Positions 52,506-60,369 of a stretch of 64,000 nt of DNA are shown here, piece after piece. The notes below the pieces were generated by a model that was given only the letters and a program-made list of their open reading frames with translations, was not told the DNA's origin and ran no database searches. The stretch is taken from positions 62,001 to 126,000 of the forward strand of contig NZ_QJVD01000003.1 in the NCBI RefSeq assembly GCF_003219815.1, in the 5' to 3' direction. The stretch is from Arthrobacter livingstonensis. Lineage in GTDB: Bacteria > Actinomycetota > Actinomycetes > Actinomycetales > Micrococcaceae. The position numbers were made by a program, and so were the translations under genes. How positions within the stretch are numbered: the first letter of the stretch is position 1; each line of letters opens with the position of its first letter.

Positions 52506-52913
52506 TTAGGCGCTAAGCCGGGGCAGGACGTAGTCGGTCAGCAGCGGGGCGAGGTCGTCGAAGTCTGCCGCCCGGGCGGGGTCCATCCAACGCAGTTCGG
52601 CAATCTCGGCCGCGGCCTCAATGCCGGCTGGCGCCCAGCTCCCGGGTGCGGTAAAGACGGTGGCCTCAATGTCGGTGTTGGATTCGTTGGCGGCCGTCCC
52701 GGTCCATACGCCCATCAGCACAAGGTCCGAGGCAGCCACCTGGATGCCCACTTCTTCCGCCAGTTCGCGGGACCCGGCCTCCGCGGCGCTCTCCCCGGGC
52801 TCCGGCTTGCCGCCGGGGTGCATGAACTTGGCGGTGCCGGACTTGCGCACCGTCAGCAGGCGCCCGTCCCGGTCGTAGACACAAACGGCCGATACCCGCA
52901 AACAGTTCTTCAC
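52506..52913 (-). CDS. NUDIX hydrolase
   Basis: 135 residues. Complete Nudix box GGKPEPGESAAEAGSRELAEEVGI (G-x5-E-x7-RE-x-x-EE-x-G), with the three catalytic Glu residues. It hydrolyses a nucleoside diphosphate linked to another moiety. The MutT-like substrate is not fixed by this sequence. The start is a GTG at 52913. Confidence 0.94.
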   Translation of the reverse strand: MKNCLRVSAVCVYDRDGRLLTVRKSGTAKFMHPGGKPEPGESAAEAGSRELAEEVGIQVAASDLVLMGVWTGTAANESNTDIEATVFTAPGSWAPAGIEAAAEIAELRWMDPARAADFDDLAPLLTDYVLPRLSA

Positions 52914-52937
52914 GGCTTCGATCCTAACTTCTCCGTT

Positions 52938-53273
52938 TCAGGCCGGACGCGGGGCGAACATGATGACGGATACGCCAAAGAGGCACACCATGGCGCCGAT
53001 AACGTCCCAGCGGTCCGGCATGAACTTGTCGAAAACCATGCCCCACACCAGCGACCCGGCAATGAATACGCCGCCGTAGGCGGCCATCACCCGGCCGAAA
53101 TTGGCGTCGGGTTGCATGGCGGCGATGAAGCCGTACGCGCCGAGGGCGATGACGCCGAGCCCGGCCCACCACCACGCACGGTCCTCGCGCACCGCCTGCC
53201 ACACCAGCCAGGCCCCGCCAATTTCAGCGACGGCGGCTAGGGCAAACAGGACAATGGTTTTGGCGATGGTCAT
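52938..53273 (-). CDS. YnfA-family (UPF0060) small membrane protein
   Basis: 111 residues with four membrane helices. Characteristic regions are [47 protein letters not shown] and [19 protein letters not shown]. Members of this family resemble SMR-type exporters, but their substrate is generally unknown. The NUDIX gene follows 24 bp downstream, so the two may be one operon. Confidence 0.95.
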   Translation of the reverse strand: MTIAKTIVLFALAAVAEIGGAWLVWQAVREDRAWWWAGLGVIALGAYGFIAAMQPDANFGRVMAAYGGVFIAGSLVWGMVFDKFMPDRWDVIGAMVCLFGVSVIMFAPRPA

Positions 53274-53844
53274 GGTTCAGTCTCCCAGCGCAAGTCAGGC
53301 AGACGCACACCGGCCCGGTTCCCGGGGACGTCAACATCTGAAGGTGCTGTCCATCCCGCTGCCTTGGTTGCACGGCCAGTACAGGACTCTTTCGCGTGGC
53401 ATGCAAGGCGCCGCCCTGCTTCAGGCCGCTTCTTGGCCCGTTTTGAGGTCCGAGCCGGCGCCGCGGGGGCACTGTTCGTCCAGCTGGCGCGGAACGTTCG
53501 CGGCGACCGCGTGCGGACACGCCTGGGTCCGGTGCCGGTGCCGGTGCGCCAGCCCTGGACGAGGCGGGTTGGCCCGTCATCACCTCGTCATGACGGATGG
53601 CCGATTGTCGCGAACCACAACGGGCCAATGCGGCGACCTCCGGGGTGAGGTAACGGTTGGGCTGGTGTTAGACGTTGGATCGGTGGTTACAACGCGGTTT
53701 TGATAGCTAACACCAGCCGAATCGTATCTGGCACTGCTAACACCAGCACAACTGAAGTCCGGGCGGCCAGGGCGGCCGGTCCCCGGTGACCAGTGCTTGT
53801 TGAGAGCCGTGCCCCGAGGCGAGACAGGGACGGCCACTTCTCTT
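53274..53844. other. 571-bp gene-free stretch between YnfA and RarD-like genes
   Basis: No gene can be supported. Short open frames on both strands have no ribosome site or family match. The second half holds the GGCTGGTGTTAG repeat cluster (53660-53747). The first half (53290-53600) is GC-rich with no inverted repeat of note and may be a decayed gene. Confidence 0.6.
53660..53747. repeat. 33-bp interspersed repeat, copy 2, within an inverted GGCTGGTGTTAG cluster
   Basis: GGCTGGTGTTAG at 53660-53671 and its exact inverse CTAACACCAGCC at 53707-53718 form a perfect 12-bp inverted repeat with a 35-nt loop. The full 33-bp element 53686-53718 matches copy 1 (5923-5955) in reverse at 29 of 33 bases. 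CTAACACCAGC recurs at 53737-53747. The cluster lies in an otherwise empty gap. Confidence 0.9.
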
Positions 53845-54771
53845 TCATCTCAACCCAAGGGGGTGTGCGGAACGGCGGCCGTCGACGGCCAGGAACACCA
53901 GTGCCAGCAGGATGGGGCCGTACGTCAGCAGCGCCGACCAGCCCAGCACCTCGCCCAACAGCAGCGACACCCCCACCAGCAGCACCGGCTCCACATAGCT
54001 GAGCAGCCCAAACAAGGACAGCGGCAGCCATTTGCTGGCCAGCAGGTAAAACAGCATGGCCAGCGCGCCCAGGATTCCGATGGCGCCGGCACCCCAGTAG
54101 CTGGTGTGCGGTGCCATGCCTGAAGCGCCGGCACCCAACAGGCCGTGGCCGGCCACCCCATGCGGGCCGGTAAGAATGAAGAAAATGCCCAGGGGCAGCA
54201 TGGCCAGCAGCTCGGCGGCAAATGCGGCGAGGTTGTCAGTGCCGAGCTTGCGGCGCAGCACAAAGTACACGGGATAGGCCAGGCACACCACCAGGGTGGG
54301 CCAGGCCAGGCCGCCAGCGGAGAACGCCTGGTGCGCCACCCCGGCCGCCGCGGCCGCCACCGCCAGTTTCCGCAGCACGCTGAGCCTGTCGCCGAAAAAC
54401 AGGCGCCCGGCGACCACCATGGTCAGCGGCAGCAGGAAGTAGCCAAAGGAGACGGACAGGGCCATGCCGTTCAGCGGAGCCCACATGAACAACCACAGCT
54501 GTACGCCCACCACTACGGCGGCCAGGGCCCCGGGCAGGAGCATGACCGGCCTGTTCCGGACCAGGGCAGCCAAGGCGGAAATTTCGGCCCGGCCCCGTGC
54601 CATCAACGGCAGGACCACCGCCAAGGTGGCCAGGGTGAGCACCACGCGCCACCCGAAAATTTCCTCCGCGCCCCAGCCCGGAAGGGAGCCGGCGATGAAG
54701 AAGATGACGGCGAACAGGGCCGACGCCGCGACGGAAACCGTCACGCCGCGTGCGGCAGTGTGAGTGCTCAT
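53845..54771 (-). CDS. RarD/EamA-family transporter
   Basis: 308 residues with about ten membrane helices from the ATG at 54771. RarD features include FGWRVVLTLATLAVVLPL, VGVQLWLFMWAPLNGMALSVSFGYFLLPL and YVEPVLLVGVSLLLGE. RarD proteins are DMT-type metabolite exporters, named from chloramphenicol sensitivity, with unknown substrate. No regulator is beside it. Confidence 0.9.
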   Translation of the reverse strand: MSTHTAARGVTVSVAASALFAVIFFIAGSLPGWGAEEIFGWRVVLTLATLAVVLPLMARGRAEISALAALVRNRPVMLLPGALAAVVVGVQLWLFMWAPLNGMALSVSFGYFLLPLTMVVAGRLFFGDRLSVLRKLAVAAAAAGVAHQAFSAGGLAWPTLVVCLAYPVYFVLRRKLGTDNLAAFAAELLAMLPLGIFFILTGPHGVAGHGLLGAGASGMAPHTSYWGAGAIGILGALAMLFYLLASKWLPLSLFGLLSYVEPVLLVGVSLLLGEVLGWSALLTYGPILLALVFLAVDGRRSAHPLGLR

Positions 54772-54865
54772 GAATGGACCCTGCCACAAGTAGGAAACCG
54801 GCTCAAAACGCGTCCTTCGCGGCCGCTGCGGACAGACCCAAATTGCACATCTGAAGGAATGCCGC

Positions 54866-54884
54866 GCCGGGGATCGAACCCGGA
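54866..54884 (-). pseudogene. Isolated tRNA T-arm remnant beside tRNA-Arg
   Basis: GCCGGGGATCGAACCCGGA is identical to the T-arm region of the neighbouring tRNA gene (54901-54919), 35 bp away in the same orientation. Its acceptor-side continuation (GCCGC) differs from that of tRNA-Arg. No 5' half is present. It may be a leftover of a second tRNA or of site-specific integration at a tRNA 3' end. Confidence 0.7.
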
Positions 54885-54893
54885 CAAAAAAAG

Positions 54894-54965
54894 TGCCCCC
54901 GCCGGGGATCGAACCCGGATTTGCCCTTTAGGAGAGGGCCGTCTTATCCATTGGACTACAGAGGC
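54894..54965 (-). tRNA. tRNA-Arg (anticodon CCT)
   Basis: 72 nt without encoded CCA. The acceptor stem is GCCTCTG paired with CGGGGGC (two G-U pairs) and the discriminator base is A. The anticodon loop reads CTCCTAA, giving CCT for AGG codons. The T-arm is CCGGGTTCGATCCCCGG. It lies upstream of the RarD-like gene on the same strand, with a T-arm remnant on its 3' side. Confidence 0.95.
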
Positions 54966-55027
54966 GCGTCAACCAGCCTAGCGGAACAGGTTAACAAGTA
55001 AAAAAACCGCGGGACGGCTGGGAAAAA

Positions 55028-55669
55028 TCAGGCCGGGGCGGGGCCTTCCGTGACCGGGCCGGCTTTCTTTCGGCGGCCCGCGTACAGAGCCACGCCCAGC
55101 CCGGCCAGGGAAACCACCAGCAGGAACCACGACGAAACCACCAGCCACGAGGCCACGGTGACCGATCCGGCGTCGAGCGTTTTCGCCGAAAGCGTGTTGT
55201 CGATGGCCACATTGGCCCACAGCTGGGCCCCGGCAAAGAGGATCGGGAAAACCCACAGCAGGCGCCGGAGCCACTTTTTGGCCACGTTGATGGCAATGAG
55301 CGTCATGGCCGTGAGCCCAAACACCAGCGGGAACAAGGTGCCGGCCGTCTTGTGCACAAACTGCAGCTGCCCCATCGCATCGGCATTCATGGCCGAGCGG
55401 AGCGCCTCGATGTGCCCGCCGCCGAAGCCGAACACCATGGAGTCGGGCATGGCCAGGCCGCCGGAAAGGTCGGTCATCTGGTTCAGCGTCAGCAGGTGGA
55501 AGTACCAAAACAGGAACAGGCTGGCCACGGCGCCGGCAATCAGGATGAGGTTCGCGTTGCCCTGGGCCTTCGCCGGGGTGCGCTGCGTGCTGGCATTGAC
55601 GACGGCGGCACTCGGGGGAGTGGCATGGTCGCCATGCTTGGCGGCGCGCTGGGCGGGAGTTTTAGCCAT
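55028..55669 (-). CDS. Four-helix membrane protein of unknown function
   Basis: 213 residues from the ATG at 55669 (MAKTPAQRAAKHGDHATPP). A basic, Ala/Thr/Pro-rich N-terminus (1-38) is followed by four hydrophobic segments (about 40-60, 108-128, 135-152 and 178-200). A loop of about 45 residues (MTDLSGGLAMPDSMVFGFGG) lies between the first two. No family is recognised. It is divergent from the inositol-phosphatase gene with a 60-bp gap. Confidence 0.75.
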   Translation of the reverse strand: MAKTPAQRAAKHGDHATPPSAAVVNASTQRTPAKAQGNANLILIAGAVASLFLFWYFHLLTLNQMTDLSGGLAMPDSMVFGFGGGHIEALRSAMNADAMGQLQFVHKTAGTLFPLVFGLTAMTLIAINVAKKWLRRLLWVFPILFAGAQLWANVAIDNTLSAKTLDAGSVTVASWLVVSSWFLLVVSLAGLGVALYAGRRKKAGPVTEGPAPA

Positions 55670-55729
55670 GGAACCATTATTGCCCAGTTCCCACCGGCGG
55701 AGTTTTCGCAGCCGGATTAGGGTGGGTAC

Positions 55730-56737
55730 ATGCCCGAACATCTGGACCCCGGCCTGGCCGACAGTGACCTCGCGGCCGCCCTGGTGCGCAACGCCGGCCG
55801 GCTCGCCCTTCGAATGCGTGACCGCGGGCTGGAGGCGCTGCGCAGCACGGCCACGGAGAAGGCCAATGCGGCCGACGTCGTCACCGCCGCCGATATGGCT
55901 GCTGAGAGCTATGTGGTGGAGCAACTCCTGCGCTGCCGCCCGCACGATTCCATTGTCGGCGAGGAGGGCGCCGCGCACAGCGGGTCGACCGGCCGCACCT
56001 GGGTGATCGACCCCGTGGACGGCACCTGGAACTTTTACAGCGGATCGACGTACTGGTGCTCGGCGCTGGCCCTGACGGAGGCCGGGCACGACGCCGGGAC
56101 CTCCGTGGGTGCCGACCTCGCCGCCGCGCCGAGTGTGGACACGGCCGGCGCTTCCGCGGCCGATCCCGCAGATACGTCGTCTGGCTCGTCACCGGCTGGC
56201 CCGCCGGGTGCCGCTACGGCCGGAGCCGGCGCATCACCGTCCAGCCCATCGGGTGCCGATGCGCTTGCCGACGCGGACGTGCTGCTCGGCGCCATTTACC
56301 AACCGCAGGAGGACAAGCTGTGGTTGGGCGGACTGCTGCAGCCCGCAACCCTGAACGGCGTGCCGATTGGCGTGGATCCACGCCAGGATGTGGGCGCGCT
56401 GGCGGCCGTGACCTACCTCCACCCGGGCTGGCTGGCCGAACCCCGCGCGGCCGTTCCGTGGCAGCGGGCAGCCAGACTTCCCGCCACGCTGCGCATGCTC
56501 GGCTCCGGCTCCTGCGACCTCGGGCGCGTGGCCCAGGGCGAGCTGGGCGTCTGGTTCCAGCACAGCTGCCCGGCCTGGGACTGGCTCCCCGGAAAGGCCA
56601 TTGTGCGCGCGGCGGGCGGGGGCACCGCCGTCGTGCGGGTCAACGGCCTGGACTGGTTTGTGGCCGGACCGGCGGGGGCCGTGCAGGCAATCCAGGCCGC
56701 CTTGGAATCCGCTGATCCGGCCGTGAGTGGTCAGTAG
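55730..56737 (+). CDS. Inositol monophosphatase family protein with a long insert
   Basis: 335 residues against about 270 for the family. The metal and substrate motifs are SIVGEEGAAHSG (Glu in motif 1-like), WVIDPVDGTWNFYSGSTYWC (D-P-x-D-G-T) and WDWLPGKAIVRAAGG. These indicate Mg-dependent, Li-sensitive phosphatases of inositol phosphate or similar. A Ser/Ala/Gly/Pro-rich insert of about 60 residues (about 125-185) sits between the second and third motifs. The last 15 bp of the gene lie inside a terminator arm. Confidence 0.9.
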   Translation: MPEHLDPGLADSDLAAALVRNAGRLALRMRDRGLEALRSTATEKANAADVVTAADMAAESYVVEQLLRCRPHDSIVGEEGAAHSGSTGRTWVIDPVDGTWNFYSGSTYWCSALALTEAGHDAGTSVGADLAAAPSVDTAGASAADPADTSSGSSPAGPPGAATAGAGASPSSPSGADALADADVLLGAIYQPQEDKLWLGGLLQPATLNGVPIGVDPRQDVGALAAVTYLHPGWLAEPRAAVPWQRAARLPATLRMLGSGSCDLGRVAQGELGVWFQHSCPAWDWLPGKAIVRAAGGGTAVVRVNGLDWFVAGPAGAVQAIQAALESADPAVSGQ

Positions 56738-56783
56738 TGGCTGCTTTGGGGCGTTAAAGCAGCCACTACTGACCACTCACGGC
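56720..56783 (+). terminator. Hairpin with 28-nt arms overlapping the inositol-phosphatase stop codon
   Basis: Arms 56720-56747 and 56756-56783 are complementary with an 8-nt loop GGGGCGTT. The stop codon TAG (56735-56737) is in the left arm. The core TGGCTGCTTT resembles that of the palindrome at 26342-26395. It lies between the phosphatase gene and pcrA. Confidence 0.8.
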
Positions 56784-56811
56784 GGCTGTGGGGGCTGCGG
56801 GAGGAATGTCA

Positions 56812-59448
56812 GTGAGTCCAACTAGACTGGACACCACCATGGACATGTTGTTTGACCCTTACGCCAAAAAGCCCAAACCCGCCGCGGAACGGGCCGCCGC
56901 GTTCCAGGACAGCCTCCCGTCGGTACCCCCTGTGTGGCAGCCCGCAGACCGGGACGATCCCGGGATGGACGAGCCCGAATTTCGTGAGCCCGAATTCGAC
57001 GGTGGCGCCGGCCCGGGCACCGACGGGCACCCTGACCGGGACGCAGCGGCACCGGCGGGCCGCTGGCCGGACGCAGCCAGCCTGTTGGAGGGCATGAACC
57101 CGCAACAGGAAGCGGCGGTGCTCCATGCCGGTTCCCCGCTGCTGATCGTGGCCGGTGCCGGTTCGGGCAAGACCCGGGTGCTCAGCCACAGGATCGCCTA
57201 CCTGCTGGCCACCGGGCGAGCGCACCCGGGGCAGATCCTGGCCATCACCTTCACCAACAAGGCCGCCGCGGAAATGCGCGAACGCGTCAGCAGCCTCATT
57301 GGCGACGCCGCGAAGACCATGTGGATTTCCACCTTCCACTCATCGTGCGTGCGGATTTTGCGCCGCGAGGCCAAGACCATTGGGCTGAACTCCAACTTCT
57401 CCATCTATGACTCCGCCGATTCCCTGCGCTTGATCACGCTGGTTTCCAAGGGACTGGAACTGGATCCGAAGAAGTTTGCGCCCAAGGCCATCATGCACAA
57501 GATCTCCGCGCTGAAGAACGAGCTCATCGACGACGATGAAAACTCCCTGAACACCAACTTCAACGAACCCTTTGCCGCCGCCGTGGCCGAGGTCTACAAG
57601 GGATACACCCGGCGCCTGCGCCAGGCCAACGCCATGGACTTTGACGACCTCATCGCCCAGACCGTTTACATGTTCCGTGCGTTCCCCGGCGTGGCCGATT
57701 CCTACCGCCGCCGCTTCCGCCACGTACTGGTGGATGAGTACCAGGACACCAACCACGCGCAGTACGCGCTGGTGCGGGAGATTGTCGGGGCCGACGGCGG
57801 GCCGGAGGCCCCTGGCGCCGGAGGCACCGGCCAGGCGCCCGGGATTGAGCCGGCGGAGCTGACGGTGGTGGGCGATTCCGACCAGTCCATCTACGCCTTC
57901 CGCGGGGCGGACATCCGCAACATCGTGGAGTTTGAAAAGGACTACCCGAGTGCGGCCACCATCAAGCTGGAGCAAAACTACCGCTCCACGCAGAACATCC
58001 TCAGCGCCGCCAACGCCGTCATTTCCCGCAACCCCAACCGGCGCGAGAAGCGGCTGTGGACGGCCGAGGGCGACGGCGAGAAGATCATCGGCTATGTGGC
58101 CGAATCCGAGCATGAGGAAGCCCGCTTCATTGCCGAGGAAATCGACCGGCTCCAGGACGAAACGGAGCTGCGCCCCGGCGACGTCGCCATCTTCTACCGC
58201 ACGAACGCCCAGTCGCGGGCCATCGAGGACATCCTGGTCCGCACCGGCCTGCCCTACCGGGTGGTGGGCGGCACCCGCTTCTACGAGCGCAAGGAGATCA
58301 AGGACGCGCTGGCCTACCTGCGCGCCCTGGTCAACCCGGACGACGACGTGAACATGCGCAGGATTCTCAACGAGCCCAAGCGCGGGATCGGCGACCGCGC
58401 CGAGGGCGCCCTCGCGTCGCTGGCCGAACGCGAGAGGATCTCCTTTTCCGCCGCCCTGGCCCGGGCGGATGAGGCCCCCGGCATGGCTACCCGCTCGCTC
58501 AATGCCGTCAATATCTTTGCCAAAATGATGGGCGATCTCGGCGAGGTGGCCGCCAGCTCCGGCCCGGCCACGTCGCTGGAGGCGGTGCTGGAACAGTCGG
58601 GTTACCTGGAGACGCTGCGGAACTCCACGGACCCGCAGGATGAGTCGCGCGTGGAAAACCTGGCGGAATTGGTCGCCGTCGTGCGTGAATTTGAAAAGGA
58701 CAACCCCGAGGGGACGCTCGGGGAGTTTCTGGAGCAGGTGTCGCTGGTGGCGGATGCTGACCAGATCCCGGATGCGCCGGGCGGCTCCGAGGCGGAGGCC
58801 GCGGCGGCCGTGGCCGAGGCCAAGCGGCTGGGCGTGGTGACGCTCATGACCCTGCACACGGCCAAGGGGCTGGAATTCCCGGTCGTGTTCCTGACCGGCA
58901 TGGAGCACGGGATCTTCCCGCACTCGCGTTCGGCCACCGACCCGAAGGAGCTGGCCGAGGAACGCCGCCTTGCCTACGTGGGGCTGACCCGTGCCCGCAA
59001 GCGCCTGTACCTGACCCGGTCCGAGGTCCGCAGCCTCTGGGGACAGAGCCAGTACAACCCGGCCAGCCAGTTCATCGAAGAGGTGCCGGCCGAGCTGATC
59101 GAATGGAAGCGCGAGGGAATGGCCCGCATGACCCCGCCCATCGGCGGCGGCTTTGGTACCAGCCGGTACTCCGGGTCCTCCTGGGGGGCCGGCTCGGCCG
59201 TGGGCGGTCGCGACTCCGGCCAGCTGCCGCCGAGCATCTCCGCCCGGGCCGCCGCCGGCAGGGTGCAGCCGCAAAAGGAAGTCATCTCCGTCGGTGTCGG
59301 GGACACTGTCAACCACACGGCGTTTGGCGACGGGACAGTCTCGGCCGTGCAGGGTGCCGGGGATAAAACCGTGGCCACGGTGCAGTTCAGCATTGGCGAG
59401 AAGCGGCTGCTGCTGCGATACGCACCCCTGACGAAGGTGGAAAACTGA
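56812..59448 (+). CDS. pcrA: ATP-dependent DNA helicase PcrA/UvrD
   Basis: About 878 residues from a GTG at 56812, which sits 7 nt after GGGAGG. The ATG at 56806 is too close to that site and an ATG at 56839 is another candidate. SF1 motifs: Walker A GAGSGKT, motif II VDEYQDTN, motif III GDSDQSIYAFRGAD, motif IV-like EQNYRSTQNI, and motif V/VI LMTLHTAKGLEFPVVF with VGLTRARKRLYL. The C-terminal VGDTVNHTAFGDGTV region is the PcrA tail that binds RNA polymerase. The enzyme unwinds DNA 3'-5' in repair and replication conflict. A disordered N-terminal ~80 residues is common in actinobacteria. Confidence 0.96.
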   Translation: MSPTRLDTTMDMLFDPYAKKPKPAAERAAAFQDSLPSVPPVWQPADRDDPGMDEPEFREPEFDGGAGPGTDGHPDRDAAAPAGRWPDAASLLEGMNPQQEAAVLHAGSPLLIVAGAGSGKTRVLSHRIAYLLATGRAHPGQILAITFTNKAAAEMRERVSSLIGDAAKTMWISTFHSSCVRILRREAKTIGLNSNFSIYDSADSLRLITLVSKGLELDPKKFAPKAIMHKISALKNELIDDDENSLNTNFNEPFAAAVAEVYKGYTRRLRQANAMDFDDLIAQTVYMFRAFPGVADSYRRRFRHVLVDEYQDTNHAQYALVREIVGADGGPEAPGAGGTGQAPGIEPAELTVVGDSDQSIYAFRGADIRNIVEFEKDYPSAATIKLEQNYRSTQNILSAANAVISRNPNRREKRLWTAEGDGEKIIGYVAESEHEEARFIAEEIDRLQDETELRPGDVAIFYRTNAQSRAIEDILVRTGLPYRVVGGTRFYERKEIKDALAYLRALVNPDDDVNMRRILNEPKRGIGDRAEGALASLAERERISFSAALARADEAPGMATRSLNAVNIFAKMMGDLGEVAASSGPATSLEAVLEQSGYLETLRNSTDPQDESRVENLAELVAVVREFEKDNPEGTLGEFLEQVSLVADADQIPDAPGGSEAEAAAAVAEAKRLGVVTLMTLHTAKGLEFPVVFLTGMEHGIFPHSRSATDPKELAEERRLAYVGLTRARKRLYLTRSEVRSLWGQSQYNPASQFIEEVPAELIEWKREGMARMTPPIGGGFGTSRYSGSSWGAGSAVGGRDSGQLPPSISARAAAGRVQPQKEVISVGVGDTVNHTAFGDGTVSAVQGAGDKTVATVQFSIGEKRLLLRYAPLTKVEN

Positions 59449-60185
59449 ACCGGGGCGGGCGGCCGGCAGCCCTGCTGACGCTGGTCTGCGCCTTGGTGTG
59501 CCTGGCGCTTTCGGGCTGCATCACCGTCCCCACCGAGGAGCCGGCGCCCGCCAGCACCCCGGCCGCCGGTCAGCCCAGCTACGTTGACCGGCTCAAGGCC
59601 ACGCCGGTGGACAAGCCCACGGACGGTGCCGCGTCCGGCACGCTGCCGCAATTTGTCACGGACTCCCGCAACATTGCCTGCGTCTTCACCACCTCACGGG
59701 CCGGCAACCTGAACCAGCCGTGGGAACCGAATAACTACGGCGACGCGGCCAACGCCAAGGCCCCCACCATCCCCGTGGTGAACTGCGAACTGGCAAGCTA
59801 CCCGGATCCGTCCGCGAAGGACGTGACGGACGATTGCGCCGGCACCTCCATCGGCTACCTCGGCGGCACGGCGCTGCTGTCCCCGGACAAGGTGGGCTAC
59901 GGCGGCTGCCGGGCAGGCGCCACGGCGGTGGAGGCTTCCTTCGGCACCGATGGAACAGCCAGCGAAGTGATGTCCCAGATCCCGGTCCTGGAACAGGGCA
60001 GGGCCATGGAGGCCGAGGGCTACCGCTGCGCACCCATGGACGACGGCGTGGCGTGCGCCAATCTGGCCACCGGGCTTGGGTTCTTTGCCGCCGCCGAGAA
60101 GTACGAGCTCTTTGGCCCCGGGCACAAGGCGGCCAGTCCCGCATCGGCAGCGACGCCCAAGGTGACCACCGCCAAAGCCGGCTGA
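59445..60185 (+). CDS. Lipoprotein of unknown function with probable CTG start
   Basis: About 246 residues if it begins at CTG 59445, which overlaps the pcrA stop (CTGA). That start gives a complete signal peptide: RGGRPAALL as basic n-region, hydrophobic core, and lipobox LSGC. The GTG at 59493 would leave only nine residues before the Cys with no basic region. AAGGTGGAAAA lies just before the CTG. The mature protein has six or more cysteines (NIACVF, VNCEL, DDCAG, GGCRAG, YRCAP, VACAN), probably disulfide-linked outside the cell. No family is recognised. An Ala/Pro/Thr linker follows the lipobox. Confidence 0.75.
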   Translation: MNRGGRPAALLTLVCALVCLALSGCITVPTEEPAPASTPAAGQPSYVDRLKATPVDKPTDGAASGTLPQFVTDSRNIACVFTTSRAGNLNQPWEPNNYGDAANAKAPTIPVVNCELASYPDPSAKDVTDDCAGTSIGYLGGTALLSPDKVGYGGCRAGATAVEASFGTDGTASEVMSQIPVLEQGRAMEAEGYRCAPMDDGVACANLATGLGFFAAAEKYELFGPGHKAASPASAATPKVTTAKAG

Positions 60186-60369
60186 GGCGGCTGGGGCCGG
60201 GACACGGCGTCGTGCGGGGAGGCTGTGCGGGGCGGCACTTTTGTGACTGGAATAACCCCCAACGCTGTGGTGCCAAGTGAAAATATGTGCTTGTCTGGCA
60301 AGGCGGTAGTGTGTGAAAAGGGGTTTTGCACCCCATGATTACTACTTCGACGTAGAAGGACACAAATCC

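Noticed and set aside
53364-53648. Possible small gene in the YnfA-RarD gap
   Set aside because: No ribosome site, no recognisable domain and Arg/Pro-rich composition typical of random GC-rich frames.
54866-54884. A second complete tRNA gene
   Set aside because: Only the T-arm and part of an acceptor strand are present; the D-arm and anticodon arm cannot be found.
57340-59316. 658-codon minus-strand frame opposite pcrA
   Set aside because: Antisense shadow; composition is typical of GC-rich reverse frames and no start signal is present.
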